DNA of 64,000 bases from Juglans regia. Taxonomy: Eukaryota; Streptophyta; Magnoliopsida; Fagales; Juglandaceae. The number at the start of each line of letters is the position of its first letter. Positions within the stretch are counted from its first letter, which is position 1. Of this stretch, positions 33,591 through 45,500 are shown in pieces. The notes below the pieces were generated by a model that did no database searches, had not been told where the DNA came from, and saw only the letters and a program-made list of their open reading frames with translations. The DNA lies in contig NC_049902.1 in the NCBI RefSeq assembly GCF_001411555.2, positions 10,051,985-10,115,984 of the forward strand, read 5' to 3'. The position numbers were made by a program, and so were the translations under genes.

Positions 33591-34049
33591 TCCAGTATGA
33601 GTGTTCATCTGAATTACGACCTGGGTACCCAGGTATACCTGGGTTTCAAACCCAAGTAGGGTTTTAGTCCGGGTATACCCGGATTATGACCCGATCCGGA
33701 ACTAAATCAGGGTTATGATCTTCAACTTGAGTTTTTTTTTATTATTTTTTTTAAAATAAAGGCTATAGCATAAATTTTTTTCAGGAAAAAAAAATAATGC
33801 TGAAAACAATATTGAAAAGCATATTTTTATATTTAAAACAATTATTGCCATTTTATCTAAATGCATCTTAAAAAAAATTCAATAATTCTCATGTAAAATG
33901 CATGCAATAATGAAATTCACTACATATTAAATTAAATTACATTACAAAACACAAAATTATAATACATGAAAATTACAAAATGCTTCAATTAAAAGTTTGC
34001 AACTGTCATCTATTTAGCTGCCTTTGTGTATTTAAAGTGTTTACTAATT
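33591..34049. other. Duplicated gene-free tail shared with 58,625-59,465
   Basis: AAGCATATTTTTATATTT, TAAATGCATCTTAAAAAA and AATGCATGCAATAAT occur in the same order in both places. A short GGGTATACC / CCCAGGTATACC repeat lies at 33,620-33,690. No gene is visible. Confidence 0.6.
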
Positions 34050-34292
34050 ATATCAACATTGGCTCGAGCGGAGTGTCGAGCGGGTGTCGACCGAACACTA
34101 GGATTTGTGTCTCGCTCGAGCTCACTGTCAAGCAGGCCTTGAGCAAACTCACGGGTTGAGCTTCGCTCAAGCGGTATGTCGAACGAGTGTCGAGCAAACT
34201 CACGGGTTGAACTTCGCTCCAGTGCAGGTTGAGCACACATTCAGCAAACACTTTTTTGAGCTCCAAAATCAGTCTTCACATACACCCTAATA
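34050..34292 (-). mobile_element. Partial copia LTR, shares its junction with the solo LTR
   Basis: CAACATTGGCTCGAGCGGAG to ACACCCTAATA is the last part, in window coordinates, of the same LTR, directly followed by GAGATGAGATG as at 32,848. It has lost its other end. The shared junction shows that fragment B descends from the same insertion event as fragment A. Confidence 0.75.
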
Positions 34293-34890
34293 GAGATGAG
34301 ATGAAATGTTTTGTATATCCAAACTCATCCTTAGTATCCAACAGACCTAAAACTTTTGGATTTTTAACAAAATCCAAATCCTCCCAAGCAATCTATACAT
34401 TTGTAATAATTTCTAAAAAGATCTACGTCTTTCCCCACCCCAGTGCATATTCCCCTTTCTGACACTAACAAACTAACAATCATATTACTAAACTGACCCT
34501 ACAGATATAATAGAAATGCAAATGCTAAAACACTGCGTTTAAGATACAAGTACTTAAAAACACAACTAGACTTTCCCGTTTGAGACCTGCACAACGTCGT
34601 CCTCCAACCTACCACTACGATGTATTCTTTCAATCCTACACGACACCATTTCATCTTTAGTAGTTCACTTCAATTGCTCATTTTAGTCTCTGCATATCCT
34701 CGAACTCCACCCCATTAGGTTCCTAACATATACCACCACGTAGAAGGCAAAAATATGTGTGAAGAATTACGTTTGGGAGGTAGCGGCCCAGCCATCCGAT
34801 TTCCTTTCCAGCTTAACGGCATGAGACATCTTGACCATTGTGGCTTTCCTGGGTTTACTCTTTCTGGCACTTGTAACTTGTAAGGTATGC
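34293..34890 (+). pseudogene. LRK10L-type ectodomain fragment B with its 5' module
   Basis: It has the same 5' module as fragments A, C and D, then the ectodomain start at about 34,730-34,880 (GGTAGCGGCCCAGCCATCCG; GGCTTTCCTGGGTTTACT). The start codon is changed (ATATACCACC in place of ATGGACCACC), so it cannot begin as A and D do. The homology ends at ACTTGTAACTTGTAAG. Confidence 0.75.
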
Positions 34891-34949
34891 AGTTCTCATT
34901 GGTACGCAGTTCCTCCTAATTAAATTCATCTAAAAGTTCATGATTATTC

Positions 34950-35500
34950 CTCTTGCCATTGTGTGAGAGAGAGAGAGAGTAGCCAAGCCTAAGAATGGAT
35001 ATAAAGGGGTAAATTAAAAATGGACTTGGTGAAGGAAGAAGTAGTTGACCTCAACAATATTGATCTGTTCATGCTCCAAGCGTACAAATTTTGCACACAT
35101 CTTTTGAAAAGTGTCTCAAAAAGTGTGAAAGAAGTTTTTTTTAACAGATTTGCATAGTAGATTTAGTAGAGTGATATTGTTAAGGATAATAATACATTTT
35201 TTATTATTTTATAATATATTTGAAATTTTTATTATTTTTTATTTTTTAAGTATTTTTTAATATTCTTAATCATTAAAAGGGATTAACAAAATATATAATT
35301 TTATTAATAATTATTTTTTTAATTATAAAAAATAATTATCAAATTACTCGGTTTCAATAAATAAATATCTTTTTTAATAAATGCGGTTACAACTTGTTCC
35401 AAGTCAAGCTCACCGAGGGAGACTAACCCAACCTACCGGCAACTACCAATTTATCGTACAAATGCCCCCAGTCTTGCAATTAATAGCGTATGACACTAGA
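34950..35500. repeat. Receptor-kinase upstream module, copy U3
   Basis: Matches 25,985-27,060 (without the MITE) and 40,670-41,195. It directly follows fragment B, as U4 follows fragment C, so B+U3 and C+U4 are two copies of one larger duplicated block about 5.7 kb apart. Confidence 0.8.
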
Positions 35501-35569
35501 TCAATTTTCGGGAACACGCAGTTGATAATTTATTTTGTCTCTTCTGATTTTTCCTTCTTAAAAATAATA

Positions 35570-35750
35570 CCGCTTCATTTGAAAATTCAATTCATCTCAA
35601 CTCATCATTATAATTTTTTTAAATCTCAATATAAAATATAATAAATAATTCAATTTTTTTAATTCTAAAAGAATAATAATAATAAATAATAATATTTTAT
35701 TATTTCAACTTAACTCAATTTAATTTAACATCTAAACACATCCTTAATTT
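35570..35750. mobile_element. MITE-like element, TGAGATGA family, copy 5
   Basis: CATTTGAAAATTCAATTCAT to CATCTAAACACATCCTTAA with the family's AATATAAAATATAATAAATA core. Flanking kinase-module sequence (GGGAACACGCAGTTGATAAT before, TTCTCAAAATTATCTCGA after) continues on both sides. Confidence 0.6.
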
Positions 35751-36071
35751 CATGAGTTTCCTTCTCAAAATTATCTCGAATATTTTATTTTATTTATTAT
35801 TAATAGTTAAAAAGTTATTATTAATGAAGTTATGTATTTTTTTATTTATTTTTACATTCTACATTCTATACCTTCATGTACAAGAGATCCAAGATGTCAC
35901 CCATAATTTTTATGGAGCTAAAAATTCTTTTAGAAAACAAAATGTTAAAGACAACGCACTAGCACATTTAGAAGTTAGTGATCAGAAAAAAATAATATAT
36001 GCCCAGAAAAATGTATATTTTACAAAATAAAAAGGTTTAAATTTAGGTCCTCAGTGGTTTGTTACACAAAC

Positions 36072-36593
36072 CTTGGGCTAAGAAATCACTCTGGACATCA
36101 CCATCATAGTTCTTGCATGCCCATACATAACCTCCTTCACTCTTGAGAGCATAAGCCACCATATCATCAATGAGTTGGTGCTCGTACCTTGTAATTCAAT
36201 GGTACAAGTAAACAAAATGGTCATCTGCATATCAAATAATTTTTAAACAAAAACTGGCAGAAAGCTCACAATATGCCAGCAGCCTCAAACTTCGATTTCC
36301 AATTGGCCTCATAAACTTCTTGAAATATGTCCTTGAATCTTCATTGAAATAGGACAGGATCAACATGGTTTTAACAACATTGCCACAATATTAAATCGTA
36401 GAAGAATTAAATTTGATTTTACTTGTAAAAAAAAATTAAATTAAATTTTTATAATAAGGACTAATATTTTTAAAAAAAAAAAAATCAAGACAACAAACAA
36501 GTCCACATACCTTTCATCATACTTCTTCATAATAGTGTTCTTTGTGCTAAGATAAAGTGGCCACTTCTTCTCATAGGCAGTGTTCATGGAAGC
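36072..36593 (-). pseudogene. Captured NADP-isocitrate dehydrogenase fragment, introns kept
   Basis: Three exons on the minus strand are recognisable: 36593-36511 ([19 protein letters not shown]), 36338-36270 (FKDIFQEVYEANWKSKFEAA) and 36187-36072 ([29 protein letters not shown]). They are consecutive exons from the middle of plant NADP-dependent isocitrate dehydrogenase, which converts isocitrate to 2-oxoglutarate. Splice borders are still GT/AG and the introns remain, so it was copied as DNA and not through mRNA. One exon junction would now read Leu in place of the conserved Trp. The rest of the gene is absent. It lies between kinase modules and a FAR1/MULE-type pseudogene, suggesting capture by a transposon. 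Confidence 0.85.
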
Positions 36594-37289
36594 CTAAGTA
36601 AAAGCATGGATATCAAGTTCAATGTGATAGGTGGTAAATTGGTGTCTTGCTTCTCCTGTTTGATGCTATAAGGGTTTGCTCGCAATCCACCATCCTAATG
36701 TTGGAATCAAGTACATTCTCATTGTAAATTTCTCCAAAAAGAACCTCCTTTGGATTATTGTGGAAGCTTGCTCCTGTATTTATCAACTTGCCATTGGTAT
36801 GACAGACATTATAATTCTGGTTGTGTACATGAAATAATTAGTTTTGGAAGTAAATAAAATGTTTGAATTGTTGCAAAAAGTTAAAAAAATCCGCTATTTT
36901 TCAAACATGTTGAATTCTCTGAACTATTTTGCACCTATAAAAATGGTTGTACAATTTTTTTAATGCAACATGTCAGCATGGGAAAATGAGAAGAAAACTC
37001 ATCTCTCTCAACACCATGTAGCTCAAATCCCCTAACCGCGGTATGTTATATGATTGTTAACATTTGTTAGGAGTTTGTCAACCTCGTACTTGCTAATTAT
37101 CATTATTATTGTTATGGTAGGACATCCCAGCACCTACTCCAAACTTTCCAAATTACCTGCATGGTTGCCATATCCAAATGCATACCAATATCCAAGCAAC
37201 ATTCAGATGGTGATGCAACTTAGTTTTTTTCCTCTTTTTCGGAAGTTTAATTGCTTTCATTTTTAGCAGAATGCTAGTTACTCATTTCA
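36594..37289. other. No gene recognised; weak coding-like stretch
   Basis: 36,650-36,830 on the minus strand is open in places (VLFGEIYNENVLDSNIRMV) but I cannot assign it; it may be more captured sequence. The remainder to 37,289 is AT-rich with no supported feature. Confidence 0.4.
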
Positions 37290-39500
37290 ATATGAGATGA
37301 GACCTCCGACTCCTCTCACAAGCTCCGGAACGACCGAAAAATTTGATAAAGAGGATACACCCGGGTGTAGGGAAATTGAAGCGCCATGTTTCTCCTCTAG
37401 GGTTCATGAACAAGGTGAAGAGGATAGGCCAGATTCAGGGGAAACTGACGATGCACTGCCGGGACACATCCGTTAGACCGAATGGATGGTGGTGAAATGG
37501 CTGAGGAGCCAAAAGCGGGGAGGGAGTTTGATTCTTTTGAGGAATTAATGAGCTATTATAAGCTATATGCTAAGAAATGCGGATTTGGATCTATGACACA
37601 AATGAGTGAAATGGATGATGAATGCAATGTCAGATATGTCACTCTTGGTTGTGGCCATGGGGAAAAAAATCGGAATAAGACGATGAATGTTGCCAACCCA
37701 CGCCTGACAGGAAAGACTGACTGTTAGGTAATGATTAATGCCTTAAAAGTTGAGGGAAAGATGCAGTTGACCACAGTTCATAATACCCACAATCACGGAC
37801 TAAGTCCACAGAAATCCCGCTTCTTCCGATGTAATCGCGAAGTTAGTGAGACCATAAAAAGAGTACTAGATACTAACGACCTTGTTGGCATTTGAATGAA
37901 CAAGAGTTTCAGATCTCTTGTTGTCGGCGTGGGAGGATTTGAGAACTTTCCAGTTTTGGAAAAAGACTGTCGCAATTAGATTGATAAGGCAAGACATCTA
38001 CTACTTGGAGCAGGTGGTGACTATTTTTCTAGGATGCAGTACAAGAACTCCAGATTATTTGCGTTAATGGATTTAGATGATGATGAGCGGTTAAAGAATG
38101 TCTTTTGGGCAGATCTACGCAGTAGGGCAGCTTATCAAGATTTTGGTGATGTGGTAACATTTGGCACCACGTACTTGACAAACAGATACGGGATGCCCTT
38201 TGCTCCATTTGTTAGTATAAACTATCATGGGCAGTCGATTCTCTTGGGAGCAGGGTTAATTTCTAGTGAGGACACATAAATTTTTACATGGTTATTTCAG
38301 ACCTGGCTGTAGTGTATGGATGGTTTAGCCCCGCCAGCTATTATTTCTGACCAAGACAGAGCAATGAAAAATACAATTGCTATTGTATTTCCAAAAAACC
38401 GACATAGATTTTGCCTATGACATATACAGAAAAAAGTCTCCGAAAAGCTTGGCTTCCATCATGTCTACAAAAGTGGTCTGAAAACTCAACTGATGAAATA
38501 TGTGTATGACACTCAAACTATTGAAGAGTTTGAGAAATCGTGGGAAGAGTTAATTAGCACGTTCTTGTTGCAAGAGAATGTCTGGTTGCAAAGTTTGTAC
38601 GCTGAGTGCACACATTGGGTACCGATATTCCTAAGTAAGTATTTTTGGGCTGGCATGAGTACAACACAGCGGAACGAGAGCATGAATGTATTTTTTGACG
38701 GATATGTTCATGCGAAGACAAACTTGAAGGAGTTTGTTGACCAGTTTGACAATGCCTTGAGAAAGAAAATCGAGAATGAAATCAGCTCGGACTTCCACTC
38801 ATTTAGAGTTACAATTCCATGCATATCTAGATCTCCAATCGAAAAGAGATTCCAAGAGTTGTACATGAATGTAAAATTCAGAAAAGTTCAGCAGCAAGTT
38901 ATGTGTGTGCTCGATATGGATCCATCTTACTTAGATGGGATGGTGTGAAGAAGACCTACCTGGTCGAAGATGAAATTCGTGTTGAGGAGTTCACGAAACA
39001 TGTTACATATTATGTGGACTTTTATGAGAAAGACTGCGATGTTAAGTGTTTATGTAGGTTATTTCAGATGAAAGAGATACTGTATAGGCATGCCTTGGCC
39101 ATATTCAAATGTAACAGGATAAAGTATTTGCCAAATGGGTATATTTTAGATCGATGGAGGAAGGACATCAAATTGAGATGCACATTAATCCATAGTACCT
39201 AAGACACAAGATATCAGCGGGGAGATACTAAAAGATATTAAAGTCTGTTGAATATTTGTTATCGGTAATCACTCATGCAGTGGGTTCAAAAAAGCATATT
39301 GAAGATGCAACTAAAAAATTATATGCAATGATTGATTTATATATCTTGGCAACCAAGAACCCCTTTCAATGACCCAAAATGGTTCTAATGTTGGTTTAAC
39401 GACAAAGGACACAACTACAGTTGGTAGTTCGCAGCAAGTACTAAGTTTACGAGTTGTGCGCAGAAAAGGCAGACCCCATCTCTAAAAAGAGCATCCAGGA
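37290..39500 (+). pseudogene. FAR1-related / MULE-type transposase pseudogene
   Basis: An intronless coding relic. The FAR1 DNA-binding region is at about 37,500-37,800 (FDSFEELMSYYKLYAKKCGF, TVHNTHNHGLS). The MULE transposase core is at about 38,030-38,700 (LMDLDDDERLKNVFWAD, DVVTFGTTYLTNRYGMPFAP, AIISDQDRAM, STTQRNESMNVFFDGYV), and a SWIM-like zinc-finger region follows at about 39,000-39,160 (CDVKCLCRLF, RHALAIF). In this one frame there are stops near 37,726, 37,894, 37,978, 38,277, 38,313 and 38,418, and near 38,940 the frame shifts. In plants such genes are either phytochrome-signalling regulators or active MULE transposases; this copy can be neither. Confidence 0.88.
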
Positions 39501-40077
39501 TGGAGCAAGACATGTGAAAAGTTAAAGTGAGGACAAAGAAAACAAATGTAAAGAGTAAACATAAAAATGTTCGATATTTTTAATAACAAGAATATTTTCC
39601 ACATACATATTTATTTGGGTCGATTTATTTATGCAAATATTGTGCTGACATAGAATTTTTACCTGTTACTTGATTATTAGCGAGATGGAGGAGATATGCC
39701 AGCCTAAAACACGTGTAAGAATTTATTTGGGCCATCCGAGATAGATCTTGCTGCTAAAGGAAACGTGCAGGTATACATATTTTTGTTGCAAAATTGCTGC
39801 CTTACTTGGAGAAGTAATTCCTATACATGCGGTAGACTTATATTTGCCATATTTTTGTTGTTATCTATCTATCACTAGACTGTTCCAGTTAGCTCAACTG
39901 TTGACATTAGTGCAATCTAAAATATGGTTGGGAGTCAAGAAAGTGTAATATTTCTAAACTTTTGATAGATTTTAAAAGTCATATTGATGTCGCATTAATA
40001 TTTGCTAGTTATTCTTTACTGATGCAACTTGGAGTGGATGAATCACAACCTTTGCAACCTGGGTTGGATGGTTTGAT
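39501..40077. other. Gene-free stretch
   Basis: Only short frames and AT-rich sequence; nothing I can support as a feature. Confidence 0.5.
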
Positions 40078-40460
40078 TTGGTCTTTAACAAAACCCAAAT
40101 CCTCTCAAACGTCAATACATTTGTAATTATTTCCAGAATGATCTACGTCTTTCCCCACCCCAATACATATTCCCCTTTCTATCACTAACAAACTAATAAG
40201 CATATTACTAAACTAACCCTACAGACACAATAGAAGTGCAAATGTAAAACACTGTGTTTAAGACACAAGTACTTAAAAACACAACTAGACTTTCCCGTTT
40301 GAGATCGCACGACGTCGTCCTCCTACCTGCCAATACGCTGTATTCTTTCAATCCTGCACGACACCATTTCATCTTTAGCAGTTCACTTCAACTGCTCATT
40401 TTAGCCTCTGCATATCTTCAAACTCCACCCCGTTAGGTTCCTAACATGGACCACTTCAAA
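40078..40460 (+). pseudogene. LRK10L-type fragment C (5' module only)
   Basis: TTTAACAAAACCCAAATCCT through CCGTTAGGTTCCTAACATGG matches the modules before fragments A, B and D. The homology stops right after ATGGACCAC, so almost no ectodomain is left. Downstream sequence (GGTATGCAGTTCC, then the U4 module) again matches the arrangement at fragment B. Confidence 0.75.
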
Positions 40461-40669
40461 TCTCTTAGCTTTCCACTACATTCAATCTCTCCAAATTTTT
40501 TCTCTCAATCTCCTAAAATGAATGATAATTTAATTAAATAGTCAAATGCCAAAGCCATTGGTATGCAGTTCCACATAATTCAATTCATCTAAAAAGTCCA
40601 TAGACATATACAAGAGAACAGTTCTACACCTTGTCATCATTACAATAAATTAAGAAAAGCTTTCTTCAC

Positions 40670-41195
40670 TGTAGCCAAGCCTAAGAACGGATATAAAAGG
40701 GGTAAATTAAAAATGGACTTGCTGAAGAAGTATTGACCTCAACAATATTGATCTGTTCATGCTCCAAGCGCACAAATTTTACACACATATTTTGAAAACT
40801 AGCTCGTCTCGCTGTCTCAAAAAGTCTGAAGAAGTCTTTTTAACAGATTTACATAGTGGATTTAGTACTTTAGGGAGTGACATAGGAGAGGATAATGATA
40901 TATTATTACTATTTTATAGTATATTTAAATTTTTTATTTTTTAAGTATTTTTTAAGTATTTTTTTTTAATATTCTTAAAAAAAATATTAAAAAAATATAT
41001 AATTTTATTAATAATCATTTTTTAATCATTAAATAAAAAATTAATTATTAAATTACTCGGTTTCAATAAATAAATAAATATCGTTTTTGGTAAATACGTT
41101 CACAACTTGTTCCAAGTCAAGCTCATCAAGGGAGACTAGCCCAACCTACCGGCAATTACCAATTTTTCGCACAAATGCACCCCCCCGGTCTTAAG
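40670..41195. repeat. Receptor-kinase upstream module, copy U4
   Basis: GTAGCCAAGCCTAAGAACGG through CCAATTTTTCGCACAAATGC matches U3 and U1. A further partial copy of its end (CTAAGTCAAGGTCACCGAGG) lies at 42,155-42,185, upstream of the plus-strand kinase. Confidence 0.8.
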
Positions 41196-41403
41196 TTAAC
41201 AATAAGTAAGAGATAATAATTTAAGAATGTTCAATTAGATAATTCGAAGATTACCAGTTATCCTTATTTGTAGGCATAAAGAATATTAGATGAATACTAT
41301 AAACTGATTAACTTTACACAATTCTTAGCCACTAGAAGACTTATCCTTAATGTATCGGAATTATCTAATCACCACGTAGTCTATATTCATAATGCAAGGT
41401 TTA

Positions 41404-41790
41404 TCCCTCTCGCTGGGGTGTAGTATTGTTTTACATGCATGTGTTTTTTTTAAGTTATTTTTTATCTAGGTTTTTAAATATTTTAAAAAAATAAAATAAA
41501 TTTAGAACATCATAAAAAAACACTTATTTAATCATAAAGTAAAAAAAAAATCATTAAAAAATATTTTCTTAATCACGAAATAAAATAAAAAATATAAAAA
41601 AATATTTTTTATAATTTTTTATTTTACTTCGTGATTAAAGAAATATTTTTTAATAATATTATGATATTTTTTTATTTTTTTAAAATATTTAAAATTGTTA
41701 AAAAAATTTATATAAAAAAAACTTAAAAAAACAAATACAAATACACTTGTTAGACCCCAGCGGGAGCTCCCAGGAGCCCCTAGCGGGAGA
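41404..41790. mobile_element. Foldback MITE-like element with GCTGGGGT ends
   Basis: CTCTCGCTGGGGTGTAGTAT at the left is inverted as AGACCCCAGCGGGAGC at the right. The interior is A/T-rich and contains a second, inner inverted pair (TAATCACGAAATAAAAT / ATTTTACTTCGTGATTA at about 41,571-41,636). No coding sequence. Confidence 0.6.
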
Positions 41791-42587
41791 TCTAGCATTT
41801 TCCTAGATTATTAATTAGTACAGTGGGCTGCAATTAGTATCTTCCCATTAATTAAATGATGTAGTATTAGATGACTATTAACTAAGTTAGCATTTGTCTA
41901 TGCCAAAATTTGATAAAAGACTCTTTTAAAAATAAAATATCTATCCAGATTTATTTTTTCTTCTTTTTATTAATCAGTTATAAAGCATGTATTTATTTTT
42001 GATTTTTGTGTGCAAGTACATACACGATACTTATAATGAATTCAAGAATCAAGCATGTAAATTGACTGGTGATTGTGGATTAGAAAATAATATCTTTGTG
42101 CCAACCCATGTAAATATCTTTATTTAATGTGTTTGCGAAGAAATTACTGGTAGCTTGTTCTAAGTCAAGGTCACCGAGGGAGACTTTCCACTCCACCTTT
42201 TCTCTCACTTCTTTCTCTTTCATCTTTTAAAAAAAATAAAGATCTCTCAAGATCATATATAATCAATTAACATCACTTTATGATTAAACATCACAATTAA
42301 TTAATATCATTTCTCTTCAAAATAAATTCAACATGTTACATTACTCAAGATCAATTTACGGGAACACGTAGTTGATAATGTATTTTTTTCTCTTCTGATT
42401 TTTGTTTTTAAAAAATAATATTTAATTCCATGAGTTTGCTTCTCAAAATTATTTCGGATAGTTTGATTTATTTATTGTTAATAGTTGAAGAAGTCACTAT
42501 TAATGAAGTTATGTATTTTTTTTTATTTTTAAAAAATATATAATTACACTAATTATAAAATTGAGAAGACAAACTGCCACTGAGTAT

Positions 42588-45500
42588 TGATAATTTTCTG
42601 ATGAATACTTGAAAATAAAACTCGATGAACAGAAACAGAGGCAGAGTAGATGAAAAGAAATACTTTCATGTAATTGAATTGATTATCTAATACAAGTACA
42701 GAACGTATTTATAGAGATAAAATGCAATAACAGAAAGTTAACTAACTTTCTACATCTTTCTCTACTTTGACACATGTTTCTTTAGACTTTAATTCCATTT
42801 GCTCAATTTGTGAGGCTATACTCCAACACCCCCCCTCAAGATGAACATGTATATTAAGGATGTTCATCTTGCGAAGAGTGTGATGAAAAGAAAGGGAACC
42901 TAAAGGCTTTGTGAATATATCTGCTAGCTGCAATCTTGAAGGAATATGGAAAAGTTTAATAATGTTTTGTTGTAGCTTCTCTCGAACAAGATGGCAGTCA
43001 ATTTGAATGTGCTTTGTCCTCTCATGCTGAACTGGATTGGTAGCAATAGATAAGGCTGATTTGCTGTCTGTATAAAGTAGTGTTGGCTGTTGGTGGCTGA
43101 TGTTTAAGTCTTGCAAGCCATAGAAGAGCTATTGGATCTCACATGTAGTTGAAGCAAGGGCTCTGTATTCTGCTTCTGCAGAAGACCTGCTAATGGTGGC
43201 CTGCTTTTTACTTTTCCATGAGATTAATGAGTTGCCTAGGAAAATAGCAAAACCTGTTACACTCCTTCTAGTATCAACACACCCTGCCCAGTCACTATCT
43301 GAGAAGGCCTTTAGCTGTAATTCTGATGAAGATGAGAAGAATAGACCTTGTCCTGGTGTAGCTTTTAGATATCTGAGTACTCTAATAGCTGCTTGGTAAT
43401 GGCTAACAACTGGTTTGGCAAGGAATTGACTCAGAACTTGAACTGAATATGCAAGGTCAGGTCTAGTGATTGTAAGGTACAATAATCTTCCAACCATCCT
43501 TCTATAAGCTGAAGGATCTTCATAGAGATCAGAATCTGTTACAGTAAGTTTAAGATTTGACTCCATTGGGAAGGCAGCAGGCTTAGCACCAATAATTCCA
43601 GTGTCTTGAAGTATGTCGAAGGCATATTTTCTTTGACAGATTGATATGCCATTTTTAGACCTCGCCACTTCCAAGCCAAGGAAGTATTTGAGTTCCCCCA
43701 AATCTTTAATTGTGAACTTGTCATGTAAGAAATTTTTGAGCAATTCAATTTCTTGTAAACTGTCACTAGCTAGTAGAACATCATCTACATAGACTAGGAG
43801 TGCTATAAAAGAGGATTCAGATTTCTTAATGAACAAAGAACAATCTAAATTTCCTTGAGTGAAACCATAATCAAGTAGAGCAGTGGACAGTTTTGCAAAC
43901 CATTGTCTAGAGGCCTGTTTTAAACCATAAAGGCTCTTGAGAAGTTTACAAACTTTGTTTTCTGCTTTGATAGCCAATCCAGGGGGCAATTCCATATAAA
44001 CCTCTTCATGTAAGTCACCATGCAAAAAAGCATTATTTACATCTAGTTGGTGAATATGCCAATTTTTAATTGCTGCTATGGCAAGAATCAACCTTATAGA
44101 TGTGATCTTGGCTACTGGAGAAAATGTATCAAAAAAGTCTAAACCTTCTTGTTGAGTGTAGCCTTTAGCTACTAATCTAGCTTTGTGCCTTTCTATAGTA
44201 CCATCTGACTTGTACTTAATTCGAAATACCCATTTGCAACCTATGGTTTGTTTATTTTTAGGAAGAGTAACAAGTTCCCAAGTTTTGTTTAACTCTAAGG
44301 CATTTATTTCATTTTGCATAGCAACTTGCCATTCAAGTATTTTGGCAGCTTGTTTGTAGGTTTTGGGTTCTTGGGAGGCTGAAATGGATGCTAGAAAGGC
44401 TTTATGAGATGTGGATAGTCGATTGACAGAGAGAAAATCAGAAATAGGATAGATATTACCTGAATTAACAGAACAACCAGTAAAAGTAGATGATTGAGTT
44501 GCACTTGAAACAGTAGAAACATTACCACAATAATAGTCCTGCAAGAAAACTGGTGGTTGTTTAATTCTTGAAGATTTTCTTAGTTGCTGTGTGTTTGAGG
44601 CAGATTGGTAGGACTGATTAGAAAAATCCTGAGCATTAGTAGAAGAAGATGAACCATTATGTAAGATTGGTTCATTGGAAGGTAGATTCTGATCTGTCTG
44701 AATGATAGAAGGAGAGTTTTGATCTTTTTGGATCTGATCATGAAAGAAATCTAAAGTAGAGTTGGTTGGAGGGAATAAAAAGGAGTGTGTCTTGGAATAT
44801 GAAATGGGTGGAAGAGCTTTAAAAGGAAAACTGTTTTCACAGAAAACTACATTTCTCGAGATGAATATCTTATTTGTATTGAGGTCCATCAGCTTATAGC
44901 CTTTTATATCAGAGGGGTAACCTAAGAAAAGACATTTTGTGGCTCTTGGATCAAATTTATGTCTGTGATTTTTAAGTGTTGAGGCAAAGCAAAGACAACC
45001 AAAAACTTTGAGAAGGGAGAGATTAGGTGCTTTGTTGAAAAGCATTTCAAATGGTGTCTTATTTTTGAGAAGGGGGGTGGGAATTCTGTTTATGATGTGT
45101 GCAGCAGTCAACACACAATCACTCCAAAAAGTTAAAGGTATATTTGCTTGAAACATTAATGCTCTGGCAGTGTTTAACAAGTGTTGATGCTTCCTCTCCA
45201 CAACTCCATTTTGTTGTGGAGTTTCCACACAGCTTCTTTGATGTATAATGCCATGATCATTATAAAATTGAGTTAGAAGAAATTCTGGTCCATTGTCAGA
45301 CCTTAATGTTTTGATAGGAACACTAAATTGTGTTTCTACTATTTTATAGAAACTTTTAAGTATAGAAGGGACTTCAAACTTTGCTTTGAGCATATAAACC
45401 CAAGTGCATCGTGTGAAGTCATCAACTATGGTGAGAAAGAATCTATATCCAGAATATGAAATAATACCAAAGGGACCCCATATGTCACAATGGATCAAAT

